Shown: positions 19,387 through 28,223 of the stretch, piece by piece
Layout of the letters: each line of letters opens with the position of its first letter
Numbering within the stretch: the first letter of the stretch is position 1
From: Nitrospira sp.
GTDB lineage: Bacteria > Nitrospirota > Nitrospiria > Nitrospirales > Nitrospiraceae
DNA length: 64,000 nucleotides
Reading direction: 5' to 3'
Assembly: GCA_029194675.1 (NCBI GenBank)
Contig: JARFXP010000002.1
Location: 1-64,000 of the forward strand
Notes under the pieces: generated by a model
The model's database searches: none
What the model saw: only the letters and a program-made list of their open reading frames with translations
Told to the model about the DNA's origin: nothing
Program-made: the position numbers and the translations under genes

Positions 19387-20025
19387 TCACTGCTCGCCAC
19401 TTACCTCTTCCCGTTCCGGCTCGATTGCCGACTGTTGCTCGATGATGGCCATCGCTTTGGCCCGCACCACCTCGTCTTCGTCGTCCAATGCGACGACCAG
19501 AGGATCAAGCGACGCTTTTGGTCCCTGCTGCGCCCAGTGGTCCAATGCACGCAGCCGCACAGAGGCGTCCGGCGATTCCAGCTCCTTGAGGATCGACTCT
19601 GGCAGGACCAGATGCTCCGGCAGCGTAGTCGGCTGGTCGCGCGTATCCGGGAGCGACTGCATGGTGGACGCACGAGGTGTCGAGCTGGCCGCCGAGGACA
19701 GCGGAACTGGCTCTGCGCCAAGCCGGGTAACAGTTCCAGCGGACGACAGTCCTGGCGCTATGCCTGTCCCACTCTCCTTGCGGGATACTTCTTCCGACGG
19801 TGCCGGCCCACAGCCGATCAGAGCCGCGAGCAACGTCATAGCCAGGAGTAGGCTCAGACTGTTGGAGCCTGAGACCGGATCTGTCTCGGCCATCGGGGAG
19901 TTCAGATCAGGACGACCTGCCGCCCTGACTCGGTGCGATCGGATGGGCCTGCTTATGCGGAAGGACGTGAGTGCAACGAGAAGGTTGCGGGAGAGGGTGA
20001 TTCGTCTACTGGTGTCAGGCTGCAT
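19387..20025 (-). CDS. HEAT-repeat lipoprotein
   Basis: The product ends with a HEAT-like repeat (LESPDASVRLRALDHWAQQG, then DPLVVALDDEDEVVRAKAM) that usually mediates protein contacts. A lipobox (LLAALIGCG) sits ~70 residues after the chosen start and ~25 after a later Met (19893). I chose 20025 because GGTGGAGGG precedes it; 19893 would give a more normal lipoprotein signal but has no ribosome site. So either the lipoprotein starts at 19893, or an unusual N-terminal extension exists. It is probably periplasmic and membrane-anchored. The function is unknown. Confidence 0.55.
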   Translation of the reverse strand: MQPDTSRRITLSRNLLVALTSFRISRPIRSHRVRAAGRPDLNSPMAETDPVSGSNSLSLLLAMTLLAALIGCGPAPSEEVSRKESGTGIAPGLSSAGTVTRLGAEPVPLSSAASSTPRASTMQSLPDTRDQPTTLPEHLVLPESILKELESPDASVRLRALDHWAQQGPKASLDPLVVALDDEDEVVRAKAMAIIEQQSAIEPEREEVSGEQ

Positions 20026-20198
20026 GGCGCCCTCCACCTGACTAATCGCCGGTGCGGCTTTGCCGACATCGAGAGGAGGACTCTGATCGCACGTAGTACA
20101 CCTGATTGTCAAGATGGCTACGAAGTACTACGTAAATGTATGGAGAAGTGAAAGTAACCGGGAGTCTTCTCGGGCGGGCATACGCCGGACATGATCTG

Positions 20199-20338
20199 TT
20201 AGTTTCGGTAGCAATTCCTCGTCGGGTCATCCGGCGGGGAGTTGGCCGCGCAGTTGGGGCCATGGGCCGTGGAAGCCGTGATCACGCCGGTGCCGTTCGC
20301 CACACCGGTGAGGACACCGATGGATGACACTAATGCTG
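20199..20338 (-). pseudogene. Duplicated C-terminal tail of the 31.5-kb heme lipoprotein
   Basis: The minus strand reads HGPNCAANSPPDDPTRNCYRN then stop. This nearly repeats the tail GPNCAADSPPDDPTRNCYQH of the lipoprotein at 31546-32475, and the nucleotide identity continues past the stop (GCAATTCCTCGT). Upstream the frame is short and lacks heme motifs. It is best read as a fragment left by duplication. Confidence 0.5.
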
Positions 20339-20517
20339 AATTTTGAATGTTGAATTGAAGAGAGAGAAGGTCAGATACGACGAGGACAGGGCCACGTTCT
20401 GTTCGTCAGTGAAGTTGCTGATGAGTTCGAGCGTCGAGCCTCGGATTGCCATCGGACAACCGTTCAAAGGCTTGCGTCTATGTCGATGGTACGATAGAAG
20501 TCAACCGAGAGGAGCTG

Positions 20518-20703
20518 ATGAAAACGCTGCAAGAAATTGAAAAGGCGATTGAATCCTTGCCGCTACCCGATCGGCTTCGGCTCTACAAGGACATGCCGCT
20601 GTTGATCGGTAGGGATGTTGAGGATCTGGACTGGCAGCGATTGGCTCTCGATCGTTTCTTCCAAGACGACTCTCCAGACGATCATGTCTATGATCGCGTT
20701 TAG
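20518..20703 (+). CDS. Antitoxin-like small protein (partner of PemK/MazF)
   Basis: ATG 20518 follows AGAGGAG by 4 nt; the open frame upstream lacks a ribosome site. The 61-aa acidic protein (KTLQEIEKAIESLPLPDRLR, then LYKDMPLLIG, ending DDSPDDHVYDRV) has the size and charge of an antitoxin. Its 3' end overlaps the toxin gene by 14 nt, the normal arrangement for a toxin-antitoxin operon. It does not clearly match MazE or PemI, so the antitoxin class is open; the role is inferred mainly from position. Confidence 0.6.
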   Translation: MKTLQEIEKAIESLPLPDRLRLYKDMPLLIGRDVEDLDWQRLALDRFFQDDSPDDHVYDRV

Positions 20704-21034
20704 GGTCGGCGACATCGTCTCGGTGGAGTTTCCTTTCTCTGATTTCCAAACCCATAAGCGTCGGCCAGGGCTGGTGCTCTTCAGCGGCGACGTGGATCTG
20801 ATGGTTGCCCGTGTGACCACACACCCGCCGCGCGATCCAGCTGATGTCGCGCTCCTCCCCTGGGCCGAGATCGGCTTACCACGGGCGTCTACTGTACGCC
20901 GCACTAAGCGTGCCGCCATTGACCAGCGTCTCGTGCACCATCACATCGGGCATCTGCATGCGGAAGACGGTCGAGCAGTGGCAGATGCGTGGCATCAGAT
21001 GGCGGTTAACATCGGGGCTGCACTGCGCGCTTAA
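20690..21034 (+). CDS. PemK/MazF-family toxin
   Basis: The 114-aa product starts MIAFRVGDIVSVEFPFSD, the conserved opening of MazF/PemK endoribonucleases. It continues with RRPGLVLFSGDVDLMVARVT and ends in a helix (GRAVADAWHQMAVNIGAAL). The family cleaves mRNA at short motifs and is neutralised by the upstream antitoxin. ATG 20684 is an alternative start two codons earlier, and both lie inside the antitoxin gene. The frame is intact, so the module may be active. Confidence 0.78.
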   Translation: MIAFRVGDIVSVEFPFSDFQTHKRRPGLVLFSGDVDLMVARVTTHPPRDPADVALLPWAEIGLPRASTVRRTKRAAIDQRLVHHHIGHLHAEDGRAVADAWHQMAVNIGAALRA

Positions 21035-21229
21035 CGAGGGATCCAACACCGAGATTGGAAGTTGGGATTGGACCTTGAACCGTGCATGGCGCAGGTGAGC
21101 TGGTTCCATCTTGCCACTCAATGAGCCCAAGAGGCTCGATACAATTCTGCCGGACAATACGGATACGGCCTGGATGTGGGGGGCATCCGCATGGGTTCCT
21201 GCTTCTCCTGATCGTTTACAAAATCAGCG

Positions 21230-21685
21230 TCAGTCAAAGAGGTCGGCGTGTGTTCCTGTCCGTTCGAGAATGAGGAACGTGGCCTCAATTCTGTAGATGA
21301 TGAGCCAGTCTGGTTGGACATGACATTCACGATGATGGTTCCGCTCGCCAGTGAGCGTATGGTCCCTGTTCTTGGGAGGCAATGGTTTTTTAGCCTGAAG
21401 ATGATCAACGATGGCTTCGAGTTTGTCGATATCCTGGGAGCCTGTCCGATATTGACCTTTCTACTGCGTCGAAGGATGCACCAGCATCTGCTTCGTTCTC
21501 GACCTCGAAAAATCCTCAACGTATTCCAGCGAATACGCCTCCGGTTTTTCGTGGCCTGTGGCCTTGCATCTACCAGCGCCTACTTCGCCTCGTCACGAAC
21601 GGCAATGTCGGACAGGCTCCTAACCGCGCTTTTTGGCAAGCTTGAGGTTTTTGAGAAAACGGCTGGTGGTTTTGATAAGAAGCAA
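21230..21685 (-). pseudogene. YafQ/RelE-type toxin split by a MITE
   Basis: The N-terminal part begins at TTG 21685: LLIKTTSRFLKNLKLAKKRG, a typical YafQ opening, right after the RelB stop. It is broken by the element at 21437-21620. The same frame resumes with QDIDKLEAIVDHLQAKKPLP, RDHTLTG, CHVQPDWLIIYRIEATF and ERTGTHADLFD, then a stop at 21230. Removing 186 bp (184-bp element plus 2-bp target) restores one uninterrupted frame of ~88 codons. The RelE-fold residues in the HVQPDWLIIY and RTGTHADLF blocks are present. As it stands the toxin is truncated (in-frame TAG at the junction). Confidence 0.75.
21437..21620. mobile_element. MITE, 184 bp, 18-bp terminal inverted repeats
   Basis: The left end GGAGCCTGTCCGATATTG (21437-21454) matches the complement of the right end (21603-21620) at 17 of 18 positions. 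Inside, CGTATTC-cagc-GAATACG forms a hairpin flanked by further symmetric A/T-rich arms. It has no coding capacity. The frame of the host toxin gene implies a 2-bp target duplication (TA/CA), as made by IS630/Tc1-mariner transposases. It is a non-autonomous element; its helper transposase is not in this window. Confidence 0.78.
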
Positions 21686-21688
21686 GAC

Positions 21689-21943
21689 TTAGGTGCCCGT
21701 ACGGCCTCTGAGTGCGCGAAAGTTCTTGAATGACGGCAGTTTCTCGGGATGTTTCGCTTCTTCAAAGGCGTCCAGCGTATGAGCGTTTGGGATCATGAGA
21801 GGGAAGGGGATGCCCTGGTGGAGTTCAACTTGGGCATAGAACAACCGTATGGCTTCAGCTTCGGTAAGGCCGAGGCGGTCGAAGACTTTCATGGCTCGCT
21901 TTTTCAGGTCGGTGTCGATACAAGTGTTGATGCGGTCGGACAT
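21689..21943 (-). CDS. RelB/DinJ-family antitoxin
   Basis: The protein reads MSDRINTCIDTDLKKRAMKV, then FDRLGLTEAEAIRLFYAQVE, the ribbon-helix-helix opening typical of RelB/DinJ. It continues GIPFPLMIPNAHTLDAFEEA. That gives 84 residues from ATG 21943; an upstream ATG at 21967 would add eight residues. Neither has a strong ribosome site. By family it binds the operon promoter and the YafQ toxin. The toxin gene follows after a few nucleotides but carries the MITE, so this antitoxin may now be an orphan. A 31-codon ORF upstream (MPPTDDDEVISLAHRVG...) ends just before it. Confidence 0.8.
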   Translation of the reverse strand: MSDRINTCIDTDLKKRAMKVFDRLGLTEAEAIRLFYAQVELHQGIPFPLMIPNAHTLDAFEEAKHPEKLPSFKNFRALRGRTGT

Positions 21944-22549
21944 AGATAGATGTACAGTTTTTCTCATATTTCAGTTGTACGCAATTTGTCGTGCAAAGAG
22001 AAGATGTTTTATGCGACCGACGCGATGGGCGAGGGAGATGACTTCGTCGTCATCGGTCGGCGGCATCAACGGAGCTACAGCAACGTTTGGAGCTTACTCA
22101 ACGTTTCCATGATCGCGTTGAGCGATGCGGTCCCTTTCTTCACGGCTTGGCGAGTCTTCCTATCAGGGTCCGACAATCTTCCTTGACCTTGTGCTCAACA
22201 GAGGTTTAGGCTAACAAGCAGCGAAGAGGTGCGTGATGAGACTTGTGGTTGCTAGTCTCCTCATCCCTTTCACCGTTTGCGCCAAGTATCGTGGTAGTCT
22301 CAGCGCCAACCAACCTGACCTCAATTCCATCGCGAATCCATTCGAGCCTGGCAGTTTCTTCTCATTGAAGAGCCTTGGGAACGAGCAAGGTCGTTACAGA
22401 AGCTCGGCCCATAATCAGTCTCCCGCCATCACTCTCTGTGCCACGGATGATCCCTTATTCTGCAATCGGCAAGGTCGTTCAAGGACCACCCTGAGAAGAC
22501 ATCACCGTGATCCCAAGTCGGTGAACAATCCAATGAAGGAGGGAATGTT

Positions 22550-23134
22550 ATGTCTCGAAAACATTTCATATCCTACGCGCCCATCTGCTTAGCGTTCCTG
22601 CTACTAGGGTCACCGGCTATCGCCCACGATGCGGATCTCGGCGGGCCAAATACCCATAGGAATGTACCAGCTACGATTACGAAGATTGAATCGGGGCTGA
22701 TGTACCTTGATATACAAGGGACTTCAGGCAAGAAAGTGGCACCGCGCTGGGTCAGCGTAAAGAAGGCGGAACGTATGGGACTCCACGAAGCCAAGGTGGG
22801 TGATGAAGTGATCGTGACGGTGGATGAATCGAATGTTCTGCTGGACATTCACGATCCAAGCCGTCCTATCCATCGTCATCGCGTTGTGGTTGGGAAGCTC
22901 GCCTATGCGGATCCGTTCTGGGAGGTCGTCGAGATCTATACTGGTGAAGGGTTGGAGTCGTATTCGGTTGACTCTTTAGCGGGCACCAAACTTGGTGCGC
23001 TTAAAGAAGGAGCCTTAGTAAGAGCAGAGTTAGACGAAGCGAATGTGATGATTGACATCCATCCCTACCACCGGCAACGCGAGCAGTCAGGTATTTCGCG
23101 CAACACGCAACCGAGGGCGCACGCGTCCAGATGA
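22550..23134 (+). CDS. Secreted protein with two related OB/SH3-like repeats
   Basis: ATG 22550 is preceded by GAAGGAGGG. The 194-aa product has a clean signal peptide ending AIAHDADL. Two similar units follow: one around ATITKIESGLMYLDIQG with VDESNVLLDIHDPSRPIHRH, and one around VGKLAYADPFWEVVEIYTGE with LDEANVMIDIHPYHRQ. The repeated V(D/E)E.NV..DIH...R.. element is striking, and its His residues could bind a metal. No known family is recognised with confidence. It precedes a membrane cytochrome c and a small DUF5666-like protein on the same strand, so a periplasmic redox or metal role is plausible. Confidence 0.6.
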   Translation: MSRKHFISYAPICLAFLLLGSPAIAHDADLGGPNTHRNVPATITKIESGLMYLDIQGTSGKKVAPRWVSVKKAERMGLHEAKVGDEVIVTVDESNVLLDIHDPSRPIHRHRVVVGKLAYADPFWEVVEIYTGEGLESYSVDSLAGTKLGALKEGALVRAELDEANVMIDIHPYHRQREQSGISRNTQPRAHASR

Positions 23135-23323
23135 TTGCAGCACGATCACGAGATCAACAATTGATAGAAAAGATGGCATCCCGTGTGTGTGTCTTTGTCC
23201 GCATCTTCTGCATGAGATAACATGTGGTGAGGCTTGGGTGTCGATTCTCAAGTCCCCTCCGAACGTGAGGGGTCATGAGGCTCCTAGGGTCCGTTCGCAA
23301 GGACCGACAAGGGAACGCCGATA

Positions 23324-23935
23324 ATGACCAAGGGTGTCTGGGTGTTGCTCGCGATGACAATGCTTGTCGTGACAGGAAATATTGCCATGCTGTGGTACGT
23401 CCTGCAATCAGGTTTTAGTGCGACGGAACAGCCAGTGAAGCTCGAAGTCCTGTTCGCGCGTCAGCTCAGGCACCTGGCCATGCCCGAAGCCCAGAAGCAG
23501 ATGAGAAACCCCGTTCCCGCCACAGACCAGGTTCTTGCAGAAGCCCGGGTTCACTTTGCGGACCACTGTGCGAACTGCCACGGGAATGATGGAAGTGGCT
23601 CTACCGTGATCGGACAGAACTTCTATCCCAGAACACCCGACCTGACTAAAGTAGAGACACAGTCCTTCTCGGATGGAGAACTGTTCTATATCATCCATAA
23701 TGGCGTTCGATTTACCGGAATGCCCGCATGGGGGAAAGGCCGTCCCGAACCGGATCTCGATAGTTGGAAGCTGGTGCATTTTATTCGCCATCTCCCAAAC
23801 ATGACGAGCGAGGAACTGACAGAAATGGCGAAGTATAACCCCGTGAGCCAAATGGCCCGGGAAGAGCAGGAACGCATCGACCGTTTTTTGCAAGGTGAGG
23901 AGCTTGATCCACAGTCTCCTGCACACCACCACTAA
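23324..23935 (+). CDS. Membrane-anchored mono-heme cytochrome c
   Basis: The 203-aa protein has an N-terminal anchor (VWVLLAMTMLVVTGNIAMLW) and one heme c site, CANCH (~82-86). GMPAWG supplies the likely Met axial ligand (~125), and a C-terminal helix contains WKLVHFIRHLP. This is the class I cytochrome c layout with the heme domain in the periplasm. The His-rich C-terminus (PAHHH) is unusual but short. It lies between two small exported proteins on the same strand, suggesting a three-gene periplasmic unit. The electron partner is unknown. Confidence 0.85.
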   Translation: MTKGVWVLLAMTMLVVTGNIAMLWYVLQSGFSATEQPVKLEVLFARQLRHLAMPEAQKQMRNPVPATDQVLAEARVHFADHCANCHGNDGSGSTVIGQNFYPRTPDLTKVETQSFSDGELFYIIHNGVRFTGMPAWGKGRPEPDLDSWKLVHFIRHLPNMTSEELTEMAKYNPVSQMAREEQERIDRFLQGEELDPQSPAHHH

Positions 23936-23957
23936 TTGAGACAGAAGGTTGACCAAC

Positions 23958-24278
23958 ATGGTGAAACGAATAGGTAGACTGGTCCTGATGATGACTACAA
24001 TCTTACCTGGGATCGCCGCCGCGCACGGGGAAGGACTGCACGTCTTTGGCACAATCACCGCCCTCGACACTGCTGAGATTCAAGTTCTGACGACAGAGGG
24101 GAAGACAGTCTCAATCCCCACAGTCGCCGAGACAAAGTATCGGAATAAAGGAAGAGGGGGTGGAGGGAACGTTCCTCGGGTAGGCGATCGAGTTGCTATA
24201 GATGTCACAAAGAAAGACGGCAAATTGATGGCCACGGAAGTCCAATTCTCCTCCTTTGCGAAGCAACAGAAGCCGTGA
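23958..24278 (+). CDS. Small exported DUF5666-like protein
   Basis: From ATG 23958 (AGAAGG 10 nt upstream; TTG 23949 is an alternative) the 106-aa product has a signal peptide (RLVLMMTTILPGIAAAHG). A small beta-barrel-like domain follows: VFGTITALDTAEIQVLTTEG, NVPRVGDRVAIDVTKKDG and MATEVQFS. This matches the GxVxxVdxxxxxltV...GDxVxV...g.l.A..V pattern of DUF5666/OB-like domains. Its gene begins 22 nt after the cytochrome stop. Related small proteins often accompany metal or redox genes. No catalytic residues are visible. Confidence 0.6.
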   Translation: MVKRIGRLVLMMTTILPGIAAAHGEGLHVFGTITALDTAEIQVLTTEGKTVSIPTVAETKYRNKGRGGGGNVPRVGDRVAIDVTKKDGKLMATEVQFSSFAKQQKP

Positions 24279-24543
24279 ACGAATGATGTTCGCTGGCAGG
24301 TGAGGACCTCATCCTCCTTCAACAGGTCCAGATCCTCTGTGAGGGCCGGTGGAGGACGGTGGTCACAGATGTCGAGTACCCGCACCCCGCCGATCGCCAT
24401 TTTTATCTCCGGAGGACACTCCTCAATTAGGACCCATTGCTCACCACGTGGGGGGTGTGTCGATTGAGGGGTGGGGGAAGGCAGAAAGGGTCTCATCACG
24501 TAATCACGCATCTCTGAAGCGAACAGCCTGTCCAGTTGAGGGA
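24279..24543. other. Intergenic, nothing recognised
   Basis: No gene, terminator or repeat could be supported here, upstream of the IS3 remnant. Confidence 0.5.
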
Positions 24544-25335
24544 GAGGGGGCTCCGGAAATTCGGACAGGATGATAAGATGATAAGTGGTAGCCTGGCTTC
24601 ACCGACGCCACCGAGTGGTGGCGAACCAAAAGAGCGAGGCGATGAAACGAACGAGACGGAATCACGGAGCAACCTTTAAGGCACAGGTGGTGCTGGCCGC
24701 GCTCAAAGACGACAAGACCCTGGCGGAATTGGCTGAACAGTTCAGTGTGCATCCCGCCCAGATCACCGAGTGGAAGCAGCAACTGCTGGGCCGGGCTGCG
24801 GACGTATTTGGATGATCAAAATCACCATTGGATACCCCGGATCTCGAGACGCTGCATGCTACGATCGGGCAGCTGGCGCTCGAGAAGGATTTTTTAGACG
24901 GCGCGCTCATCAAGGCGGGCGTGCTGAGCGCAAAGCGATGATCGAGCGCACGCATCAATTGTCCGTCGGGCGACAATGCCAACTGCTGAAGCTGCTCGGT
25001 CCACCGCCTACTATCAGCCGAGGCCGGTTTCTGATACGACGCTGACGGTCATGCGCCGGATTGACGAGCTGCATCTGCAGTATCCGTTCGCCGGAGCCCG
25101 CATGCTGCGCGCTCTGTTAGGGCAAGAAGGCCACACCATTGGGCGGCGGCAGGTGGCCACCTTGATGCGACGGATGGGCCTCACCGCGATCTATCGCATG
25201 CCCCGCACCAGCCAGCGGCAGCCCGCCCACCGGATCTATCCCTCCTTGCTGCGCCAGCTGACGCTCATGCGGCCGAATCACGCGTGGGCGGCCGATAGCA
25301 GCTATATTCCGATGCAGCGCGGCGCGTTTCACGCG
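24544..25335 (+). mobile_element. IS3-family element, copy 1, 3'-truncated
   Basis: The left end (AGAGGGGGCTCCGGAAATTC, then GGACAGGATGATAAG) and the following sequence match copy 2 at 29431. orfA starts at ATG 24642 (MKRTRRNHGATFKAQVVLAA, HTH with ELAEQFSVHPAQITEW) but runs into a shifted stop at 24813. orfB survives as YQPRPVSDTTLTVMRRIDEL to RPNHAWAADSSYIPMQRG (24976-25335), including the first catalytic Asp region. Beyond ~25335 it no longer matches copy 2. No DDE-complete transposase remains, so this copy is dead. Confidence 0.8.
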
Positions 25336-25962
25336 ATCACGCTGTCCCGCACCTTCATGGATGCCGAGGGGCATCCAAAGAGCTCCGGCTCGTTCGGCAA
25401 GAACGACCTCTCCGCTGTCGCGACTGTGGTCGCTCAAGCGGAGCGATGGGTTCGTGAGCACACGGTCTAGCCGCCTCACGGCTGCCTCTGGTCTTCGGGC
25501 CAGGGGCAGCCCAACTTGCTGACTGAAGGGAACGATGCGACGGGCACTGGGACGTAACGCTGCGATGAGTCGCTCAGCGCTTCTCATGCTCGGGAAGCAA
25601 TCCCTAAACTATTCCCCATCACTCGATTCATGCTCGGTTCCACATCATCGTATCTTCTCTTTCGGATCCTCTTCGCGCTGCTGATTGCGGCACTCCGTCA
25701 ATGTCCTATCGCTCTGAAACAGATGCGTTCATCGGTCATCGTCGGTCGATCGGAATTGTTCTGCCATGGAAGGCCGGTGGCCTGCTGCGCACGGAGCGCC
25801 TGACGCAGCGTCCGCGCCAGCAGAGATCTGTCACGTTCGCCGCTGAGTGGTCATCCGCCCGTGCTGCTTCGGCAGTCCTCGCCCTGTCACCTCCGTTGTC
25901 CTGCCCTGGCGCTTCGGTTTCTGCGAAAGCGCCAGTTCGTTCAACATGCAGGAGGTGCCACC
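25336..25962. other. Degenerate stretch with one hairpin
   Basis: No gene is recognised. CTGGCGCTT (25906-25914) and AAGCGCCAG (25927-25935) form a perfect 9-bp stem shortly before the RadC-like ORF. Confidence 0.4.
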
Positions 25963-26136
25963 ATGGCCAAACAATCCGTCAACCGACTTCCCGTTCCACA
26001 GTTCATTCCGCGCTACCGGGTCACGCTCGTCCCTGAGGGTGGTCACATACAGCGGAGTCAGTTCAGCTCGTTGCCATTAGTCGTCCCGGCCAAATTACTC
26101 AGCTGTCAGCAATTAAGACAACGCCGATGCCAATGA
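25963..26136 (+). pseudogene. Short ORF resembling a RadC-like N-terminus
   Basis: ATG 25963 has GGAGGTGCCACC upstream. The 57-residue product opens MAKQSVNRLPVPQFIPRYRV and TLVPEGGHI. This recalls the start of RadC/JAB-domain proteins found on mobile elements, but the JAB motif is missing and the frame soon ends. It is likely a truncated gene; the family assignment is weak. Confidence 0.3.
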
Positions 26137-26211
26137 AACCCGCATGGAACAAAGGTAATAAGAATCTTGTGTGGTCCAAATATCCATCTTCTGAGTAAAG
26201 CGAAAGTCTTT

Positions 26212-26624
26212 TTAGGGTTTCATGACAATGCGATATACTTTAGTGCCCTGGCAGATGGGGAGTACATTGAACGTATCGCAATCAAGTAGGCTCACAGGCA
26301 GCAAGTGTGAAACGTTACATTCACGGCTACTGTACTGACACCTTCGAAAGTAGGGCCATACTGGCTCGCCGCTGTTCGTCACGACAATAGAATTTGCTCC
26401 ACTCGCTTTTGTGATGGCGCGCAATCACCGCTAGCCGACACGACCGATATCGTCTCAACGGCGGTGTCGGTCACCGTCCATCTTTCCTCTTGAAAATCTC
26501 TTTTCAAAGAGCAGGCATATAGGAAAGGTGCGGCAGCAGCTGTTACTAGGCTGCCAGTGTGGGAAAGTCTCCGCATAAGGCCTTTACAGTATAGATTCAT
26601 CCTCCACTTCTCCACCATGACCAC
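26212..26624 (-). pseudogene. Possible frameshifted lipoprotein gene
   Basis: Two overlapping minus frames look like one gene broken near 26410. The first (from 26624) has a membrane-entry segment with a lipobox-like FLYACS and then DFQEERWTVTDTAVETISVV. The second (to 26212) continues KASGANSIVVTNSGEPVWPY and ends ICQGTKVYRIVMKP. A single shift near GDC(A)RAITK would join them. No family is recognised. The two halves could instead be unrelated. Confidence 0.3.
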
Positions 26625-26707
26625 ACCGCATGTGCCAAGTACGAAGAGCTCTATTGTGGCGGAGGGCCTGGCGAGGAGGTGAGCCAGCTCGCGGCGCCAG
26701 CCAGAGT

Positions 26708-28108
26708 ATGCTAATGTCCATCATGCCGGATCCGATGCCGTCCTTCACGCTGGTCGATGTTCCCGGCGCGATGCCTCTCCTGGGCCACCTGCGTGCGTAT
26801 AAAGCACGTCCTCTCGATCAGCTCTGGACCTGGTGGCGCCAACACGGCGATGCGCTGCGCTTTCGGCTGGGCCTGAAGACGCGCTATCTGTTCAGCCATC
26901 CCGATCTCGCCGAAACCGTACTCGTCAAAGACGCCGACCGGTTTACCAAAGTGTACGATCGGAGACGACCGTCTGGCCTGGCGTTGGTCTTGGGCAATGG
27001 GTTGATCACCGCGTCGGGCGACGTGTGGAAGCGACATCGCCGGATCATCCAGCCGATTTTCCACCGCGCTCGCATCGCAACCATGGTCGATCAGATGGCC
27101 CAGGTGGGTGAACAATGGATGGCCGGGTGGCCAGCCGAGGAAGGACCGTCCGTCGATATTGCGGCCGAAATGCGGCAATTGACCCTCGACGTGATCTCCC
27201 ACACGATGTTCAGCACCAGCATGGGTCACCACATCAACCGGATTATCCATGCGTTACAAGTGAGCAGCCAGTACGCCATCGACTCGGACAGTAATCCCCT
27301 CTTTCTCCCCCTGTGGATGCCCACCTCGCGCAACCGTGAATTTCGTTCCGCGATGTGGTCCATGGACGAGTTGATCTATGGGCTGCTAGCCAGACGGCGG
27401 CAGAGCGGCGAGAGGCCTGGCGACCTCCTTGATGTGCTTCTCCACGCACGGGATGACGAAACCGGTGAGGGACTGACCGACCAGGAGCTGCGGGATGAAA
27501 TATTGACCATCTTTGCCGCTGGCCACTCCACCACCGCCAATGCCCTCTCCTGGACCTGGTATCTCCTCGCGACTCACCCTGACGCGAAGGCACGGTTTCA
27601 TGAGGAAGTGGACCGGGTGCTCCAAGGAAGGACGCCGAGCGCCGACGACCTTGAGCACCTTCCGTATACGCGCGCCGTCTTCGAGGAATCGCTCCGTCTC
27701 TATCCAACGGCACCGCTGGTCCAGCGCAAAGTGGCGACTCCCACCACCGTCGGCGGCCTGTCCCTGCCACAAGACGCGCGCGTGGTGGTCAGTCTCTACA
27801 ATCTGCACCGACATCCAGACTTTTGGCCACACCCCGAACAGTTTCTGCCGGAACGGTGGCTGGGCAGCGAGCGACCACGTTCCCGGTACGCCTATCTGCC
27901 ATTTGGCGCCGGGCCGCGTGCCTGCGTGGGCCTCCATTTCGCGTCGGTCGAAGGACTGCTGCTCTTGGCGCTCATCGGTCGCCGCTATGATCTGCTGCTG
28001 GCCCAGGAACGGGTCGAGCCTCAGTTCATGGTGACCTTGCGGCCGAAAGGTGGCCTTCGCATGACGCGTCAGCCACGGAGCACACCGGCGGTCTACGCGG
28101 CGAGATAA
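26708..28108 (+). CDS. Cytochrome P450
   Basis: This 466-aa protein has all P450 landmarks: the I-helix oxygen-activation motif AGHSTT (~269-274), ExxR as EESLR (~325), PERW (~380) and the heme loop FGAGPRACVGL with the Cys thiolate at ~406. P450s insert one oxygen atom into lipids, terpenes or other substrates using an external redox partner, and no ferredoxin or reductase gene is adjacent. No N-terminal anchor is evident, so it is probably soluble. The start is uncertain (ATG 26708, 26714 or 26723; none has a strong ribosome site). It is followed by a phosphotransferase and a glycosyltransferase remnant, suggesting a small tailoring cluster. Confidence 0.92.
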   Translation: MLMSIMPDPMPSFTLVDVPGAMPLLGHLRAYKARPLDQLWTWWRQHGDALRFRLGLKTRYLFSHPDLAETVLVKDADRFTKVYDRRRPSGLALVLGNGLITASGDVWKRHRRIIQPIFHRARIATMVDQMAQVGEQWMAGWPAEEGPSVDIAAEMRQLTLDVISHTMFSTSMGHHINRIIHALQVSSQYAIDSDSNPLFLPLWMPTSRNREFRSAMWSMDELIYGLLARRRQSGERPGDLLDVLLHARDDETGEGLTDQELRDEILTIFAAGHSTTANALSWTWYLLATHPDAKARFHEEVDRVLQGRTPSADDLEHLPYTRAVFEESLRLYPTAPLVQRKVATPTTVGGLSLPQDARVVVSLYNLHRHPDFWPHPEQFLPERWLGSERPRSRYAYLPFGAGPRACVGLHFASVEGLLLLALIGRRYDLLLAQERVEPQFMVTLRPKGGLRMTRQPRSTPAVYAAR

Positions 28109-28223
28109 GGACGCTGGACTCGACGTGAGTCTCCGGACTCCGAACCCGCAACACGCGTGTAGATGCAGACCGTCGTGGAGTGAGGGGTCGCGTCTTCTAG
28201 CGCATATCTATTAAGGAGAGAAT

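Noticed and set aside
21248-21733. 161-codon plus-strand ORF across the MITE
   Set aside because: It is the antisense shadow of the YafQ toxin and the MITE; the minus strand carries the recognisable sequence.
24976-25470. 164-codon ORF as an intact gene
   Set aside because: Its first part is an IS3 orfB fragment and the rest is unrelated sequence after a truncation near 25335.
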